Shown piece by piece: positions 1 to 12,600 of a stretch of DNA of 64,000 bases (position 1 is the stretch's first letter; each line of letters opens with the position of its first letter). The translations under genes were made by a program, and so were the position numbers. This stretch comes from Homalodisca vitripennis (lineage: Eukaryota; Arthropoda; Insecta; Hemiptera; Cicadellidae). The notes under the pieces were generated by a model. The model was not told the DNA's origin and did no database searches. It worked only from the letters and a program-made list of their open reading frames with translations. The DNA is taken from the NCBI RefSeq assembly GCF_021130785.1, contig NC_060213.1:120223001-120287000 (forward strand), written 5' to 3'.

Positions 1-1710
1 ATTCGAGAGTAAGTCTTCTGATTGTGTGGTCTCCCAGTTATACGCTAATAAACTCGTTCACGCTATAAAAAAGCGTTTTGGGCACTACTAAACAAGTGTT
101 TCAAACGAGTTTTTATGAGTAGGCGAATTTTAAATTTCATTTGGCAAGCTGTTTTGAGATGAAATCCTGCCTGTGAGGGCAAAACGTTCATGAAGTACCG
201 TCCTGTGTCTCCTGGTTCGGTAGTTTTCTCTTGCCTCTTGTTGACGAGTGAACATCCCGTTTGTTGGTCAAGGTGCATTTTAAGCATACAATAATATAAC
301 GTTGTTTCTAAAAATGTAGAGACTTGGCAGAGTCAACAGTTGAAAACTCGCCTGCACGACTCTCTTAATTTTAATTTTGCAATGATGCGTATCGCTCGTT
401 TTTGAAGCTTGAACGCTCTTAAAAATTGGTGACTTCACATGCACCCCAAATCACTAAGTCAATAGGTGAGATATGGATAGATCAAGCCATAATAAGAAGT
501 CATTATAACCTGAATAGGGGCAGTATTTAGCTAGAAACCTCAGCACATAAATGCCTGAGGCTAATTTTGAGCAAACGTAATAGATATGAAAATTCCATTT
601 GAAACCTTGATCAAGATAAAATTCCAAGGAATTTCAAGGAACAGACCTCTTCTAATATGGGCCTCATCCAACACGATTGCCGGAACTTATTCGCAGTCTG
701 TCGAGCGCAAAGAAAAAATTTAGAACAATTGGATTTTGAAGAATTTGTTTTTATATTGTCTGTGAAAAATGTTGCACACAAACTATTTACTGCAACAAAG
801 GTGTTTTTGTTCTAAAACTGATTTTTGTTGTTTCATTAAAACAGAGAGTCATATCATTCGCACACTGCACGATTCTTCCGTGTGGTAGTGATGATTCTAT
901 GTCATTGACATAGAGCAGGGAGCAGAATAGGGCTGAGAATTGATCCTTGAGGGACTCCATAAATAATTTTCATTGAATTACAAAAATGGTTTTGAAATTT
1001 TCGACAACTTGGGATCTGTTGGCTTAAAAAATGAACTAAGTCACCAGAGAGGCACGCCTCGGATGCCATGGGACCCCAATTTGTCAAGCAGCGTAAGATG
1101 GCCAACACAATCGAATGCTTTTAGAGATAGATCGAGAAACACACTTAACGTGTGATTTCAATCTCTAGCCTCTCTACAATCATCTCAACAAGACTCACAA
1201 CTGCGTCTATCGTTGATTTTGCCCATTCTGAATCCAAATTGTTCATTTGAGAGCTGATTGTATTTGTTAAGATACTGAAGCATTCGTAATAAAAAAAGCT
1301 TTTTTGAATATTTTGCCTGTTACAGGGATTAATTTTGAGATTCTTAGGAGCGAGGGAATAACTCCTGTGGGAAATGACAGATTGACTAATACAGTCAAAT
1401 GGCCTCACAATATGCTTAGAGCATTGCTTGATGAGCTACATTTGACAATTAAATTAGTATCATTGGACTTTTTCGATGGAAGCTGCTGAATGATTCTATC
1501 CTCACCTCTTCCTCCACGGCAGGGTTTACAAGACCATTGAGGTTACTGGACCTTTGTCTTTGAATGGGTTTTACTTGATGTGATGACAGAACGAGCCCTG
1601 CTCACAAGCTACATTTGCAAAAAACTTGTTAAATTAATTTGCCACCTCAAATCTCATCATCCACAATTCGACCCCCCGATTTTAATTTGGACTTTTTTCG
1701 AATCTTTGAC
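1..1710 (-). pseudogene. LINE ORF2 fragment (jockey/CR1-like RT), copy 1, decayed
   Basis: Read on the minus strand this is the 3' half of a non-LTR retrotransposon ORF2. Seen: the pre-RT linker (VDDEIEVANYFNKFF-like) near 1600-1700, the RT finger (NEQFGFRKGKST-like) near 1200-1260, GVPQGSILSPIL near 900-960, and the motif-C position near 850-865. The last reads CAND where active RTs have YADD, so one catalytic Asp is Asn. The C-terminus ends near 38-40 with an NAFYSV-like tail. The frame is broken many times. Against the sister copy (27922-29589) this copy is 42 bases longer over the same span, mostly from one- to three-base lengthening of homopolymers. The 3' UTR lies beyond the window edge. 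It is certainly an RT relic; assignment to jockey or CR1 is inference from motif style. Confidence 0.9.
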
Positions 1711-1754
1711 ATTATTATTATTAGGTAGACTTTTGTAGTAACGATTTATATTTT

Positions 1755-2690
1755 TAGCAAAGATATATTTTAAGAGCTCTAACTAAAAACCTATTAAATA
1801 AAATAAATTAAAATAAAACAAAGAAACAAATATTATAGTTAATTACGCCCTGTAACCTTTATAATGGTATGACACGAAATGATACAACGGATTACGAACA
1901 GCAACGCTAAGATATTAATATGATACATACTGGTATTTACTCTACCAAAGTAAAGACAGGTAATTTAATGATCCATTTCAGCCTTAGAGAATTGTAAAAC
2001 ACGGGGAATTGTATAACGGAGTAATTACAGCCTTGTATGTATTCATTTGTGACAGGTCTTGCCTTTGTAACTTCATATTATTGTTGTTATAAGATACGTT
2101 GTTGTTCATAGATGTTGTTCAGCATCTGCTGATTGTGGAAAGCAGAATTTATTATGTTTCCATAATCTTTCAGTGAAGATTATCAAACCATAAAGTGATA
2201 TTTTTTAAATTAATTACTTTTTGTTCGCAGTGTAATCAATAAAATTGTTCTGATGAAAATCAATAAGTCACCTTTATTTAATGTTTAATAATCATTTTAC
2301 GTGAATTATAAAATATAAGTAAAAAATTGTATTGCATCAATAGATATATTTGATGGTCAGCTAATGATATTTGTGACACTTAATGTTTCAATATGGATTT
2401 ACCTATAACTGTTTTCAATTAATTGTTTTGAAAATAAGTTATTTTTTTGAGTGAAAATGACACCGAAAATGATAAGTAACTTCAAAAGTAACTACCATCC
2501 AATAAGACAAGTGTTTAACATTAATAATTAGAAATATATCCTGCTATTTAAGAACAATAACCACTCCCATCATTGAGGCCACCACCCCCCTCTCTCTCTC
2601 TTCCTGTTTTTAAACGCTTATTTTTATTCATTGCGGAATAAAGATTGGTTTCGGCAGATGCCTCGAGTTAAAAAGTGAAGTATCTATGCA
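1755..2690. repeat. Dispersed repeat family A, copy 1
   Basis: This stretch aligns by eye to 17985-18152 plus 19326-20050. Shared blocks include GATACAACGGAT-like at ~1885, GGTATTTACTCTACCAAAG at ~1931, CACCTTTATTTAATGTTT at ~2270, ATAGATATATTTGATGGTCAG at ~2341, and the C/T-rich block CCACTCCCATCATTGAGG at ~2562. The family carries no long ORF and I do not recognise it. The two copies differ by many substitutions and small indels, so the duplication is old. Boundaries are approximate; no terminal inverted repeats or poly-A tail were visible. Confidence 0.65.
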
Positions 2691-3432
2691 CAGATATCTG
2701 AATTTATTTTTTATTTTATCACAAGGGTAGTAAGACGAGAACTTTCTGAAATTGTTAATGTGAGAAAATATCTGTAGTTCATATGGTTTATAATTAAACT
2801 AAACTGCCAAAATTTAGAGTTGGATTCTCCGTCATATAATGTAATATCCTGAGCCAAATTCTTTTGAAGCACTGAAACTATTTACTGAAAAGACAAAAAA
2901 CACTTATTGGATATTTTACGTACAAAAAACGCTGTTTATAATAACGTTTTAATTTTTAAGGTTGCTAAAAATGTAAGTTGTTATTAAATAATATTACGAA
3001 GTTTAAACACGTTTTCTTGCATGTGCTTATAACTAAAGCTTAACTTTCGTTAGTGACAATATTTAAATTAAGCGAAATTTCATGTTTAAGAAGTAGAAAA
3101 TCTTCCTGCAAAGTTTTGCCTACTTTGAATACCAAAGCTAATCTTCATAATATTAAGAATTCCTCAGAATCAGCGGAAACATGAAGGGAGTTAGGGAAGG
3201 AACATTGTTACGAGTTACAAGGGGAAAGGATCTAAATATTCTCATACGACACCTCTACATTACTATTATTTTCATATATGAAAGGGACAACTTACATAGA
3301 AGAGCCTCAAGGGAAGAATTCAGATCAAAGTGTGTTTAAGTATTTCCCTCCAGTAACCAAATTAAAATGCATTAGAGCAGATTCAGCATACTTACCAGAC
3401 TCCATCAATCAGGAAGGTCAGAATCACATGGT
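2691..3432. other. No gene seen
   Basis: AT-rich unique-looking sequence without an ORF, splice-flanked exon or repeat that I could support. Confidence 0.5.
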
Positions 3433-4045
3433 TAGAGATGTGTAGCGACTCCTGTAACGGTTACTTTGTAACTGTTACTCATTTCTTCCAAGAGTAACTG
3501 TTACTAAAAACAAAAATCTCAGTTACAGTTACTTACTTATTCTCCATCACGTGTGGTTGGTTCTTTTACAGTTACAGATAATCAAAGTAACTGAAACTTG
3601 TAACCAGTAAATCTTTAGATGTAACGGATTTAAGTGTGCTTACTAAGAGGGTATTCTTTAAGACTCTACATACACAATAACAAAACCCTCGCCTTACCCC
3701 CCCCCCCCAATGCAACCTTACAAATAACCTCATTTAATTATATTCTGGAACACCAATGTGAAATATTTATTTTACTTTATTTTTTATTATTTTAGATTTC
3801 TCATAGTAAACTCATTTATATACGTGAAATTTTTTTATCATGGTTTTTTATCTTTATTAAAACAATAAATTTGTCCGTTTAAATTTATTTTTAAAGTACA
3901 TTTTAGTGGATACAAGTATCTTTTAATTTTTAACTGGTTATTACCTTCTTTTAAACTGATGAATACATTGTAACGGATATATTTAACCGTTACTTGAGAT
4001 TACACCTGCAACAGTTGAATCGGTTATTACAGTTTTGTTCTAAAA
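3433..4045. mobile_element. TAACNGTTAC-rich block, possible non-autonomous hAT-like element
   Basis: The left part (3433-3625) carries many direct and inverted copies of GTAAC/GTTAC, for example TGTAACGGTTAC, GTAACTGTTAC twice and CAGTTACAGTTAC. The right part (3970-4035) carries GTAACGG, AACCGTTAC and CGGTTATTACAG. A start of the type AGAGATG...GTAACNGTTAC is typical of non-autonomous hAT elements in animals; that is family knowledge, and here I could not find a clean matching terminal inverted repeat or target duplication. A poly-C run (3699-3708) and AT-rich filler lie inside. No transposase is encoded. Confidence 0.3.
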
Positions 4046-4829
4046 TTGAGCTCTCAGCTAGTACTATTTAAACACACTTAATGTGGAGTAAAACTATCGG
4101 ATTAAATAGAGGAATAACGATCTGATAAGTGTCCTGAACAAGATTGGAACAGCACTCGAAACAGTTAAAGTAGAAACGTGTTTCCTGTAACTTTCAGTCT
4201 AACATTAAAAGAAGCCAACAACTTTGGAAACATCCTTTGAAAAGAAGGGAGATTTTATCTGGTGATAACTTCTGGATTTTCAGCCAAAGCTGTTTTTGTC
4301 TCCTCATGAACCGTATATCTGCCTATCTATCTGTCGTGAGACAAATATATGGTAGCGATGTCTTTTACCGCTGACTTATTCCTGGATTATATTTGAGGAT
4401 GAATGTTTCACTTTATTTATCATTAGTTTTACTTGATTGGGCACTATACGTAGGTAATTCTAGTTGAAATTTAAAGTTAAGATAAATTTGTTTTGTGTTA
4501 GTTATTGGTTTTACTGTTTGAAAATATGTTATTTCTGCCCGGTAATGAAAGTACCTGTCAGAAAAGAAGAACTGAGTACAACCAGTGACTTATTTACTAC
4601 TCGTAACGCTGTTACCCACGGTTTGGCAAGTAATTTTCAAATTTAGAATGCGTAATGTGCTTAGTGAGAGAACTTGCGATTTAATATAATTGAGCCATTA
4701 TATACAACAAACGGAATTAGGCGTATATATGTAAGGTACAATGTATTTCAGTTCTCATGATTAAGAGCCTCCGAGGTTAAGAGAAATTGCGACTGAGTTT
4801 AGTATTAGGTTTTGCTTGTGCAGGAGCAT
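4046..4829. other. No gene seen
   Basis: AT-rich sequence. The only ORFs are at the length expected by chance for this base composition. Confidence 0.5.
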
Positions 4830-5165
4830 TTCTTGTTAGAATGAATTATATTTCCGGGGCGATATCTGAGCTTGCTTTTCTGCCCCAATCATGAAAATAT
4901 ATGTAAGTCTCAGAAACCTATTTTGGTCGAAAAGCGTCTATTTCCGCCATATAAATTTAATTTCAGTGTAATGTATTAGGTGCCACGATTCAGTTTTCCT
5001 TACTGCCGCAATCAAGAAACGATTACAAATCTAACAACAACAAAATAAAAAGTTCTTTCTTTCAAAATTTGCAATCTATTTTTGGTCTATGGTATTTCTG
5101 ATGTAATATTTTAGTTTTCATTTTTACCCAACCAAGAAAATATATAGACTACACACATAGTCTTT
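4830..5165. repeat. Interspersed repeat relic (family D), diverged
   Basis: Contains loosely repeated blocks built around CCNCAATCAAGAAAATATAT (at ~4883, ~5010, ~5125) alternating with TATTTCCGCC-like and TTTTGGTC-like segments. Similar blocks appear at 58600-58900 and 59340-59640. The repetition suggests an old interspersed element with internal repeats. There is no ORF and the identity is unknown. Confidence 0.35.
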
Positions 5166-6399
5166 AGAAGACAACTTTCGTCATAAAACATCTTCTTTTG
5201 TTGCCTGTAATATACTTACGGTATAAGAAGTATATAGTTATATATATACTTACTCTATCCATTTAAAAATTATTTAAAATAAGTTTATAGTGAAATCTCA
5301 GTAGGACTTACAACTGTTTTAGATCGAGGGGGAAGAGTCGTACACTCGGAATCCGTACCTTTCATAGTGAAAGCATCTAATGTACTAATAGTAGGTTTAT
5401 TTCACAGTTCATGAACAGTTTTAACAGTATCGTACATTACAGTTTTTGTGTGACAGAAGCACAAAGATACAAACAATTTTGAATATACCTATGTATTCAT
5501 ATTTAAGTAATATTTACAATTGCGTTGATTCCCTAAAAGGACTTACTTTAAACTTCTCTCGTGGCCCTTGTTTTACCCACGGTTCCGATCTTTGAAGGTG
5601 TGAATTATCCATAAATCTGACATAATACAGAACATTTACTTGCTTGTCAATCTCAGTGTGCTACTTACCTGCCTGAGCATAAGAATTATGGTATGTGCCT
5701 AACCAGTATCGTATCATTAATCAGTTCCAAACGGGTTCATAGTTCCTAGAAAATTTTCTAGTAATAAAAAAACTTATTTGTCTAGTTTATCGCTTTGCAA
5801 TTTTATGTCCATCATGGGCCGCTAGGTGCTCTTATTTTTATTAAATTGTAACACAGAGTTAAAAGGCTCATTAATTCATGTCAGTGCCCATTCACTCAGT
5901 TTTCTTCGTTTAGTAAGTCAACTTAAAACACGCTAGCAATGTTCCCCATTAAATATAATTGTATTACAGGGGGTTCCGAAAAGATCTTACACATTTTAAA
6001 ATTATTTCACAAAATTTAATCAGTATGGTAATATTTATAAATATGTACATAGAAAAAATATTAAAATTTAGTGTAAATTAGTAATATGTTGATATAACCA
6101 CAGTTTATGACTCTGCAGGCGGGCACTCATAATTTACCAATATTGCACACCTTTCCTGGATTAGAATGAAGACTTCATAAAAAAGTTATTATTCTAGACG
6201 AAGCAGCTTTTAAATGTGCAGTAGATGTTTAGAGCCGAAAAAGAATTGTATTTCCGTAAACATGGTTTTATTATCTTTCAGTAGTGCATAAGATTTGTTT
6301 CCTCACTCTGGAAATATTTATTTGACATTTATAAATAATTTACAGCAATTTTTATTTTGTTTAATGAACATACAGATCACGGTAAGATAAACTATTAAT
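5166..6399. other. No gene seen
   Basis: AT-rich sequence with no supportable gene or repeat. Confidence 0.5.
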
Positions 6400-7600
6400 A
6401 TTGACATTATGCTGTGTTTCTCCACGCTACTTAAATATTCTAACTCACTTTTATCATAATTTTTTTAATTTCAAACTTTCATTTCCGCCTACACAAAATG
6501 GTGATGGCAAAGCCATTCAAGTTAAAAAACTGGGTTTCAGGATCAAACATTTTGTGCTTATCTTACCACCCCCTGAGCTTATATCGCCAACCCCCTGTTT
6601 AGTATCTCGCCAGCCCCCTATGCAAATCTTGCCAACCCCTGTTCTCATCTCGCCAGACCCCTGTATGCAAACGGTTACGCTAACGACCTTTGAATACGTT
6701 ACTGATCATTGTAACACTATTTTTGCATCTAATGTTTTTTTCTGATTAATTCTTAAAAACATAAACCCAAGCAACGATTGCTCAGAATAACAAAGTAAAA
6801 GGTTATTTTTAAATATATCTAGTATATAATTTGTGTTTTATATTTTTTTATCCTAAAAGATTATTTTGTAACACGCTTTTTGAGACAAATATGAACTGAA
6901 ACTCGAGGATATGTTATCTGCATCTGCGTTCCCCTACACTCAGAATCCCTCAAATGTTTTGTATATGTTGCCTCTATCGCATGCCAGCCACGAGCAAAGT
7001 AGTACTTTGGCGAACGGTTTCATCCTACATTTGAATACTTGAAATAAACATATTATGTGTTGTGTATATTTCTTTGATAGTGAGATTGTAGTTCACACCT
7101 TTTTGCTCTGTTTTCATGTTCTGGTTCCAATTTCCACTATCTGCCAGTTACCTACACAATGTTTCCAGTCCATCTCTGTATCTTTCGTAACTATAAGGAG
7201 TATTACTCACATAATAAAGGCAATAGCCATACAATATGTGCAAACTTTACAAGGTTCCATTTGGTCATAGGTGAAGAATTCATTATTATCAGTATAAATT
7301 TTGAATTGGTGTTATTCATATCGTAGACTTAAACTATATTAACTGCTTATATATTTAAAAGCATTATCTTGTACAAACAACACAGCCGAATTAATCTCTT
7401 CCTGAGTCTTTAATATGTCTAAATCTTTAACTTTATTAAAGCCTAAAGGAGATATCATATCACAGCCAGTGAATATTCCATGCTAAATCAGAAGAGATTT
7501 ATTTCACTGTTGTTGATTAATTAAAAGTTCAACTTTGTAAAGATTTATCTCGGTTTTTACAAGTACATATCCTTGTTTTGTGGATGAAGAGTTTTATTGC
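6400..7600. repeat. Dispersed repeat family B, copy 1
   Basis: Aligns by eye to 13950-15409. Shared blocks include the C-rich minisatellite, ACGTTACTGATCATTGTA-like (~6697), CATGCCAGCCACGAGCAAAG-like (~6979), GTTACCTACACAATGTTTC (7147-7165), and GGCAATAGCCAT followed by GTGCAAACTTTACAAG (~7219-7252). Divergence is substantial and the copies are in the same orientation. ORFs inside it are not conserved between copies, so no protein is called. Confidence 0.65.
6555..6670. repeat. C-rich minisatellite, ~23-bp unit
   Basis: Four to five imperfect units of the form CCCCTG-TGCTTATCTCGCCAGC, with units 21-24 bp long. Homologous units occur at 14044-14205 in the second copy of the enclosing repeat, with a different copy number. 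Confidence 0.75.
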
Positions 7601-8859
7601 ACAAGTCATTACAATCTTTGAAGTTTTGTACCAAATATACGATACACATAACATTGGAGTTCTCTGAGGTCGTAGTAATACCGATATTGAAAAGTTTACT
7701 TATAATTTTAAGTATGACAAATAAAACCTACACACACCACAATAAAATGTTAAAATAAAAATATGACTTGCCACGTTGTTTGCAAAATAGAGTAATAATT
7801 AACTAAAATCATATCTTGGGGTAGTGGACCTGGTATATCCTGTGTTCTTTGGAAATTTGCCTACGAACTTAACCACTTAATAATACTTTAAAATGAATTC
7901 CCTTCACGTTGTTGTTGACTCCTACTCCATGAGAGTTTTGTTTCTTTCGATGTATGTTTAAATAAATATAAAGGCTTTTTACAATCTCCAAAATCACAAA
8001 AGTCTGGTTCAAACAAAGACAAAAGTGTTGCTTGAAAATAGACAAGAATAAGCATCTTGTATACAATAATAGGATATTCAAATAAAATGCACATACCTGA
8101 AATATTAACAACCAAAAACAATAATCTTTATTTTAAAATAAAGTCAAACCTACAAAACTGATATATTAAGATTATAAACCGGCATCTCGCGGTAATGTTA
8201 ATCCAGGAAAAGTATTATTGGATCGTATAATATAAAGCTTTTGGTAAACCACGCATTTACTGTGTATTTTGCATTAACTTAAATAGTAACATCAGAGATT
8301 ATACTCACATAACGGCTATGCTGAAATCTAATACATTTAGCCTCATAAGGAACAAATTTAATAGTAGACACACTAGAGAGGTTATCTTCACTACAGGGAT
8401 CAGGGTTCAGGTCTTGGTTTGGGGAAGGCGTTTTCTCATATAAACCAACATTCACCTGAGTCTAGCCACAAGTAATCCATAAAAGTTTTGGGTTAAAGCT
8501 TCAAATCGCCCTATACATACATTACCAATAATTAATTTTTAAAGCCTAGTGTGCACTTTTTCAATTTTAAATTTACAACGAATAAGCCCAAATTTTTAAA
8601 TTAAATGTTATATTATACCTAAAAAGTAATAATAATGCTGTATCGTAGTAATTATTCTTTGGCATGTGTATAAAATATAATATCGAATGAAAAAAAGGTA
8701 ATTTCTTTTATATATAAAACTCTTATTTAAAATGGTTTGGCGAAGAAATATAAACATGAAACCAGGGAATTTTATAGGTAAATTCATAAAATATAGTAGT
8801 TGCTACATGAGAAGTCATTAATGCACTGGTACGTATTGCAAACTCATAATCAAGACGAA
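7601..8859. other. No gene seen
   Basis: AT-rich sequence. Overlapping minus-strand ORFs at 7869-8121 are in two frames and have no recognisable motif; I treat them as chance. Confidence 0.5.
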
Positions 8860-9640
8860 GAGCTTCTCCATCAATGTTTGTGCCCAAAGCCATCAGCATA
8901 TAAGGTTACAGGAACATTAGGCGTTGTTCATCCCCCTGTATATCCGTGTCCTCCTTCATATTCTACACAAGTCTCCATAGTACGTGCTATATAAGCTCTA
9001 ATCTACTCCATCAACGGTTGTATCCACAGCTATCAGCATACAAAGTTACAGGCACATTAGGCGTTGTTCATCCCCCTGTATATCCGTGTCCTCCTTCATA
9101 TTCTACACAAGTCTCCATAGTACGTGCTATATAAGCTCTACTCTACTCCATCAACGGTTGTATCCACAGCTATCAGCATACAAAGTTACAGGCACATTAG
9201 GCGTTGTTCATCCCCCTGTATATCCGTGTCCTCCTTCATATTCTACACAAGTCTCCATAGTACGTGCTATATAAGCTCTACTCTACTCCATCAATGGTTG
9301 TACCCACAGCTACCAGCACACAAATTTACAGGCACCTTAGGTGTTGTTCATCTACCTATATATCCATGTCCTCCTTCATATTCTACACAAGTCTCCATAG
9401 TACGTGCTATATAAGCTCTAATCTGCTCCATCAACGGTTGTATCCACAGCCATCAGCATGCAAAGTTACAGGCACATTAGGCGTTGTTCATCCCCCTGTA
9501 TATCCATGTCCTCCTTCATATTCTACACAAGTCTTCATAGAACGTGCTCTATCAGTTCTAATCTACTCCATCAATGGTTGTACCCACAGCTATTAACAAA
9601 CAAGGTTAGATACACATTATGCGATGTTCATATCCGTGTA
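8860..9640. repeat. 140-bp tandem repeat, ~5.5 copies
   Basis: CTCCATCAA recurs at 8865, 9005, 9145, 9285, 9425 and 9565, giving a 140-bp period. Each unit includes GTTACAGGCACATTAGGCG, CCCCTGTATATCC, CTCCTTCATATTCTACACAA and TACGTGCTATATAAGCTCTA. Middle units (9005-9285) are nearly identical; the outer ones are more diverged, as expected for array edges. The unit length is not a multiple of three, so the overlapping ORFs here shift frame from unit to unit and are not genes. Confidence 0.95.
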
Positions 9641-12600
9641 AGTATTCTTTTTTATTGTACACAGTGGTACGTGCAGTGCGTGGATATGGCCTATAAAAGG
9701 TTCTTGAAACAGATAACTTAAATTTTGTTTTAGACCAAATGACAAAGGGATTATTTAAAAGCTTAGTATGTGTTCCTATTCAGAAGCCTTCTGACGGAAT
9801 AGTCAGAAATGAGTAAGACATTTCTAGTTCTTACTCAGAATTTCTGTAAACTTATTGTTTGTTCTTTAAAGTAAAGTTCGAAAGAATTAAAGTTTTAGTT
9901 TTCATAATAAACATGATCAAGCTTGTGTTACTTTAAAAAAAAAATACGAAAAGATATCTAAAGTAATCTTGTTAATATCAAATACGTTATTTATTCACAA
10001 TAAGTTAAGAATTAAAATTATTCTGTTTCATACATAATGTTTAATTAAGTCAATTTCTTAGATACAGTAACGCAAACATTGCTGTAATTGGATGCCAATG
10101 TTAATCAATATTTGCGTTTAACCAAGTGTATTTTATTGATTCCAGATTTCAATCTCCTGGTGAAGTACAAGTTTTCAATAATTGGAAGGCCGCTTTTAAA
10201 TGGTTTTAAAACTAATGACTATAAAGCTGAAACAAACTCCGTATCAGAAAAGTGAAATTGCAATAACATAAACGGATCCGGTTACATACCAACTCGCTCC
10301 TTTATTTCTGCTGGATATCAAAACACTTTTTGAAATTAGCAGAAACTCCGTCAGAACGATAATTTTCTTGTTCGCTAACTTTTAGATCATAATTGGAGAT
10401 TTTATCGGAACCACAGTATTATTCTTTTAGAAAAAACTTTTAGAAACATAATTATTCCTGGAAGTACTATCAAAAAAGGCTTTTTAAACTTAAATTAATT
10501 CAACTTCGCCCTCATTGGTGAAATCTTTGATTTCCTCATTTTATAATGTATTATTGCTATTTTTGGTGATCAAACAACATAAACTAACCTTTCCGTGCCT
10601 AATTAAACTAATACCAAAATAATAAGAAAGGCAAAACTAAAAAAAAAGAAGTCCTAATAAATATACTTGTTAAAGAACTCAAGAAATATTTTACAATGAT
10701 GTGGAACAGTCTGTATGGTGACCTATCTTTCAAGCTTAGCAAGGTAGTCCCGTAGCGGTCACAATGGTCTCCTTCGCGCTGGTAACACAATTCATGTCCA
10801 AATATCGACTCGGGTCACTTTTCTTCTGGAGAGAGAAGAGTTTCTACTTTTCTTATTGATTTTTCTTCCTTCAATAAGAAGATCTATGTCAAACCTCCAG
10901 GAAAATGACACAATTATTTCCAGTAGTTCATATCTTCCCTCCGGACTCATGGAACCACCGTTCACCAGTGAGATTTCTCTCAATCTTTTCCCTAATTAAA
11001 TCTTATCTCTTGCATCATATTTTTTACGGTAATCCGTGAATTGCAATAACTCCAGCTGTTGTACACTTTTTGAGGTTCTACATATTAATCTCCAAGATAG
11101 TAATGTTGTCTACATTTTGAAGCAAAATTTTCGCTTTTTAATACTATTTTAATACTTTAGCTCTTTAATATACTGGTAATTATGCACATTCCATTCTTGA
11201 GGTGTTCGCATTGTTGCCCATTTTGTTTTGCTGTAAATTTAAGAGCACGATTTCCCTTAATGCGGGCTTACACGGTTCACTCCTTTCTTCATCGTAAACA
11301 CAATAACGGTTTGAATACACGATGGTTTAAATGGAAACAATAATACATTTAGAATCAGGTGAATAATGTGACAGAAACAAGGAATACAGAATCCGTTGCT
11401 AAGTTAAAATACTGCACGTCATACTTCAGCACCAAACCTAAAAAACATCCGGTGCTTGTATCTTGTTTCTTGTTATAAGATAAGCATCGCTCCGCCACAA
11501 TTTTGCTATGCTACAATACTGATCTCCGACCTCTAATTGAGTTTCAATTTTGTAGTTCTTTAGCGTGTAAAATAATACAACAAAAACAGTATTTTTAAAG
11601 ACATAAGTTTTGTAGACATAGCAATCAAACAGGATTTACCAGCTCAGCGTTGAATCTGTTCGTGACCACTCCACATAAGTCCACATTATAAGTAATCTGT
11701 TATATAATGTTATCACTATTAGTGACACAGAATATCTGCTACGTACAGCACATTAAATTTGTAATCACGTCCTGTGTCACTGTGGCTCGCACGTAGCAAC
11801 CAACCATGGTTAGGCTGCATTACCTGACGTAAACACCATATGGAGTCAAATGTTTGTTTATTTACGTTCTTGATCCTATTAATATGTTATAGTTTAAAAA
11901 TTAAAAATGTTTTCTCAAACGGGAACTTTTCAAACAGTATCTCTAAATACATCATTGCGTTATTTTGTGCATTCAGCCTAGAAGAGTGAACACTAAATTG
12001 TAACATTTATAATGTAACATAATTTAGGAAACATCTACATTTTTTTTAATTGGTTTATAAATTACTCACCTGACATACCTTATTCCCCGAATAACAAATA
12101 AAAGGTACCCGATAAATATTTACATGTATGTTGAGATCGAAAAACAGCCCGTAACTGAATTTTTACGTAAAAAATATTTTAATATAATATATTTGGATTA
12201 TATGATGTTCCTGACTCAACAGTTCGAAGACAGCGCTCTTCAAAATTATGCAAGAGTTGTATTTCAATTGAACAATTAAATAAAAAATACATGTTTTCAA
12301 ACCATTTGGTTACTATAACAAATTAAACATTTTAAAATTTAGTATAAACAAAAATTTGTTCTACTTATAATCAATCTGACTTTACCTATAAAATTTGTTA
12401 AGTGTTACAAACTTTATATACCGATGACGTTTTTTGTTGGCAAATACGTTTGCGATGTTAGTTTCTTCTTAGACTTTACAGACAACATAGAGGGAGATGG
12501 AGAGGATTCGCTTCATTTGCCGAATATGGAGGATGTGCTTGCAACAGCTTGCTTATTTTCTCGAACTTTAGACCAAGCACTAAACTTTTTGTCTTTTCCG

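Noticed and set aside
6401..6745. 114-codon plus-strand ORF rich in Pro
   Set aside because: It is driven by the C-rich minisatellite, and the homologous region at 14044-14205 does not keep the same frame.
8800..9721. Series of 62-110 codon plus-strand ORFs with CPPSYSTQVSIVRAI
   Set aside because: They come from the 140-bp tandem repeat, whose period is not divisible by three, so the frame changes at each unit.
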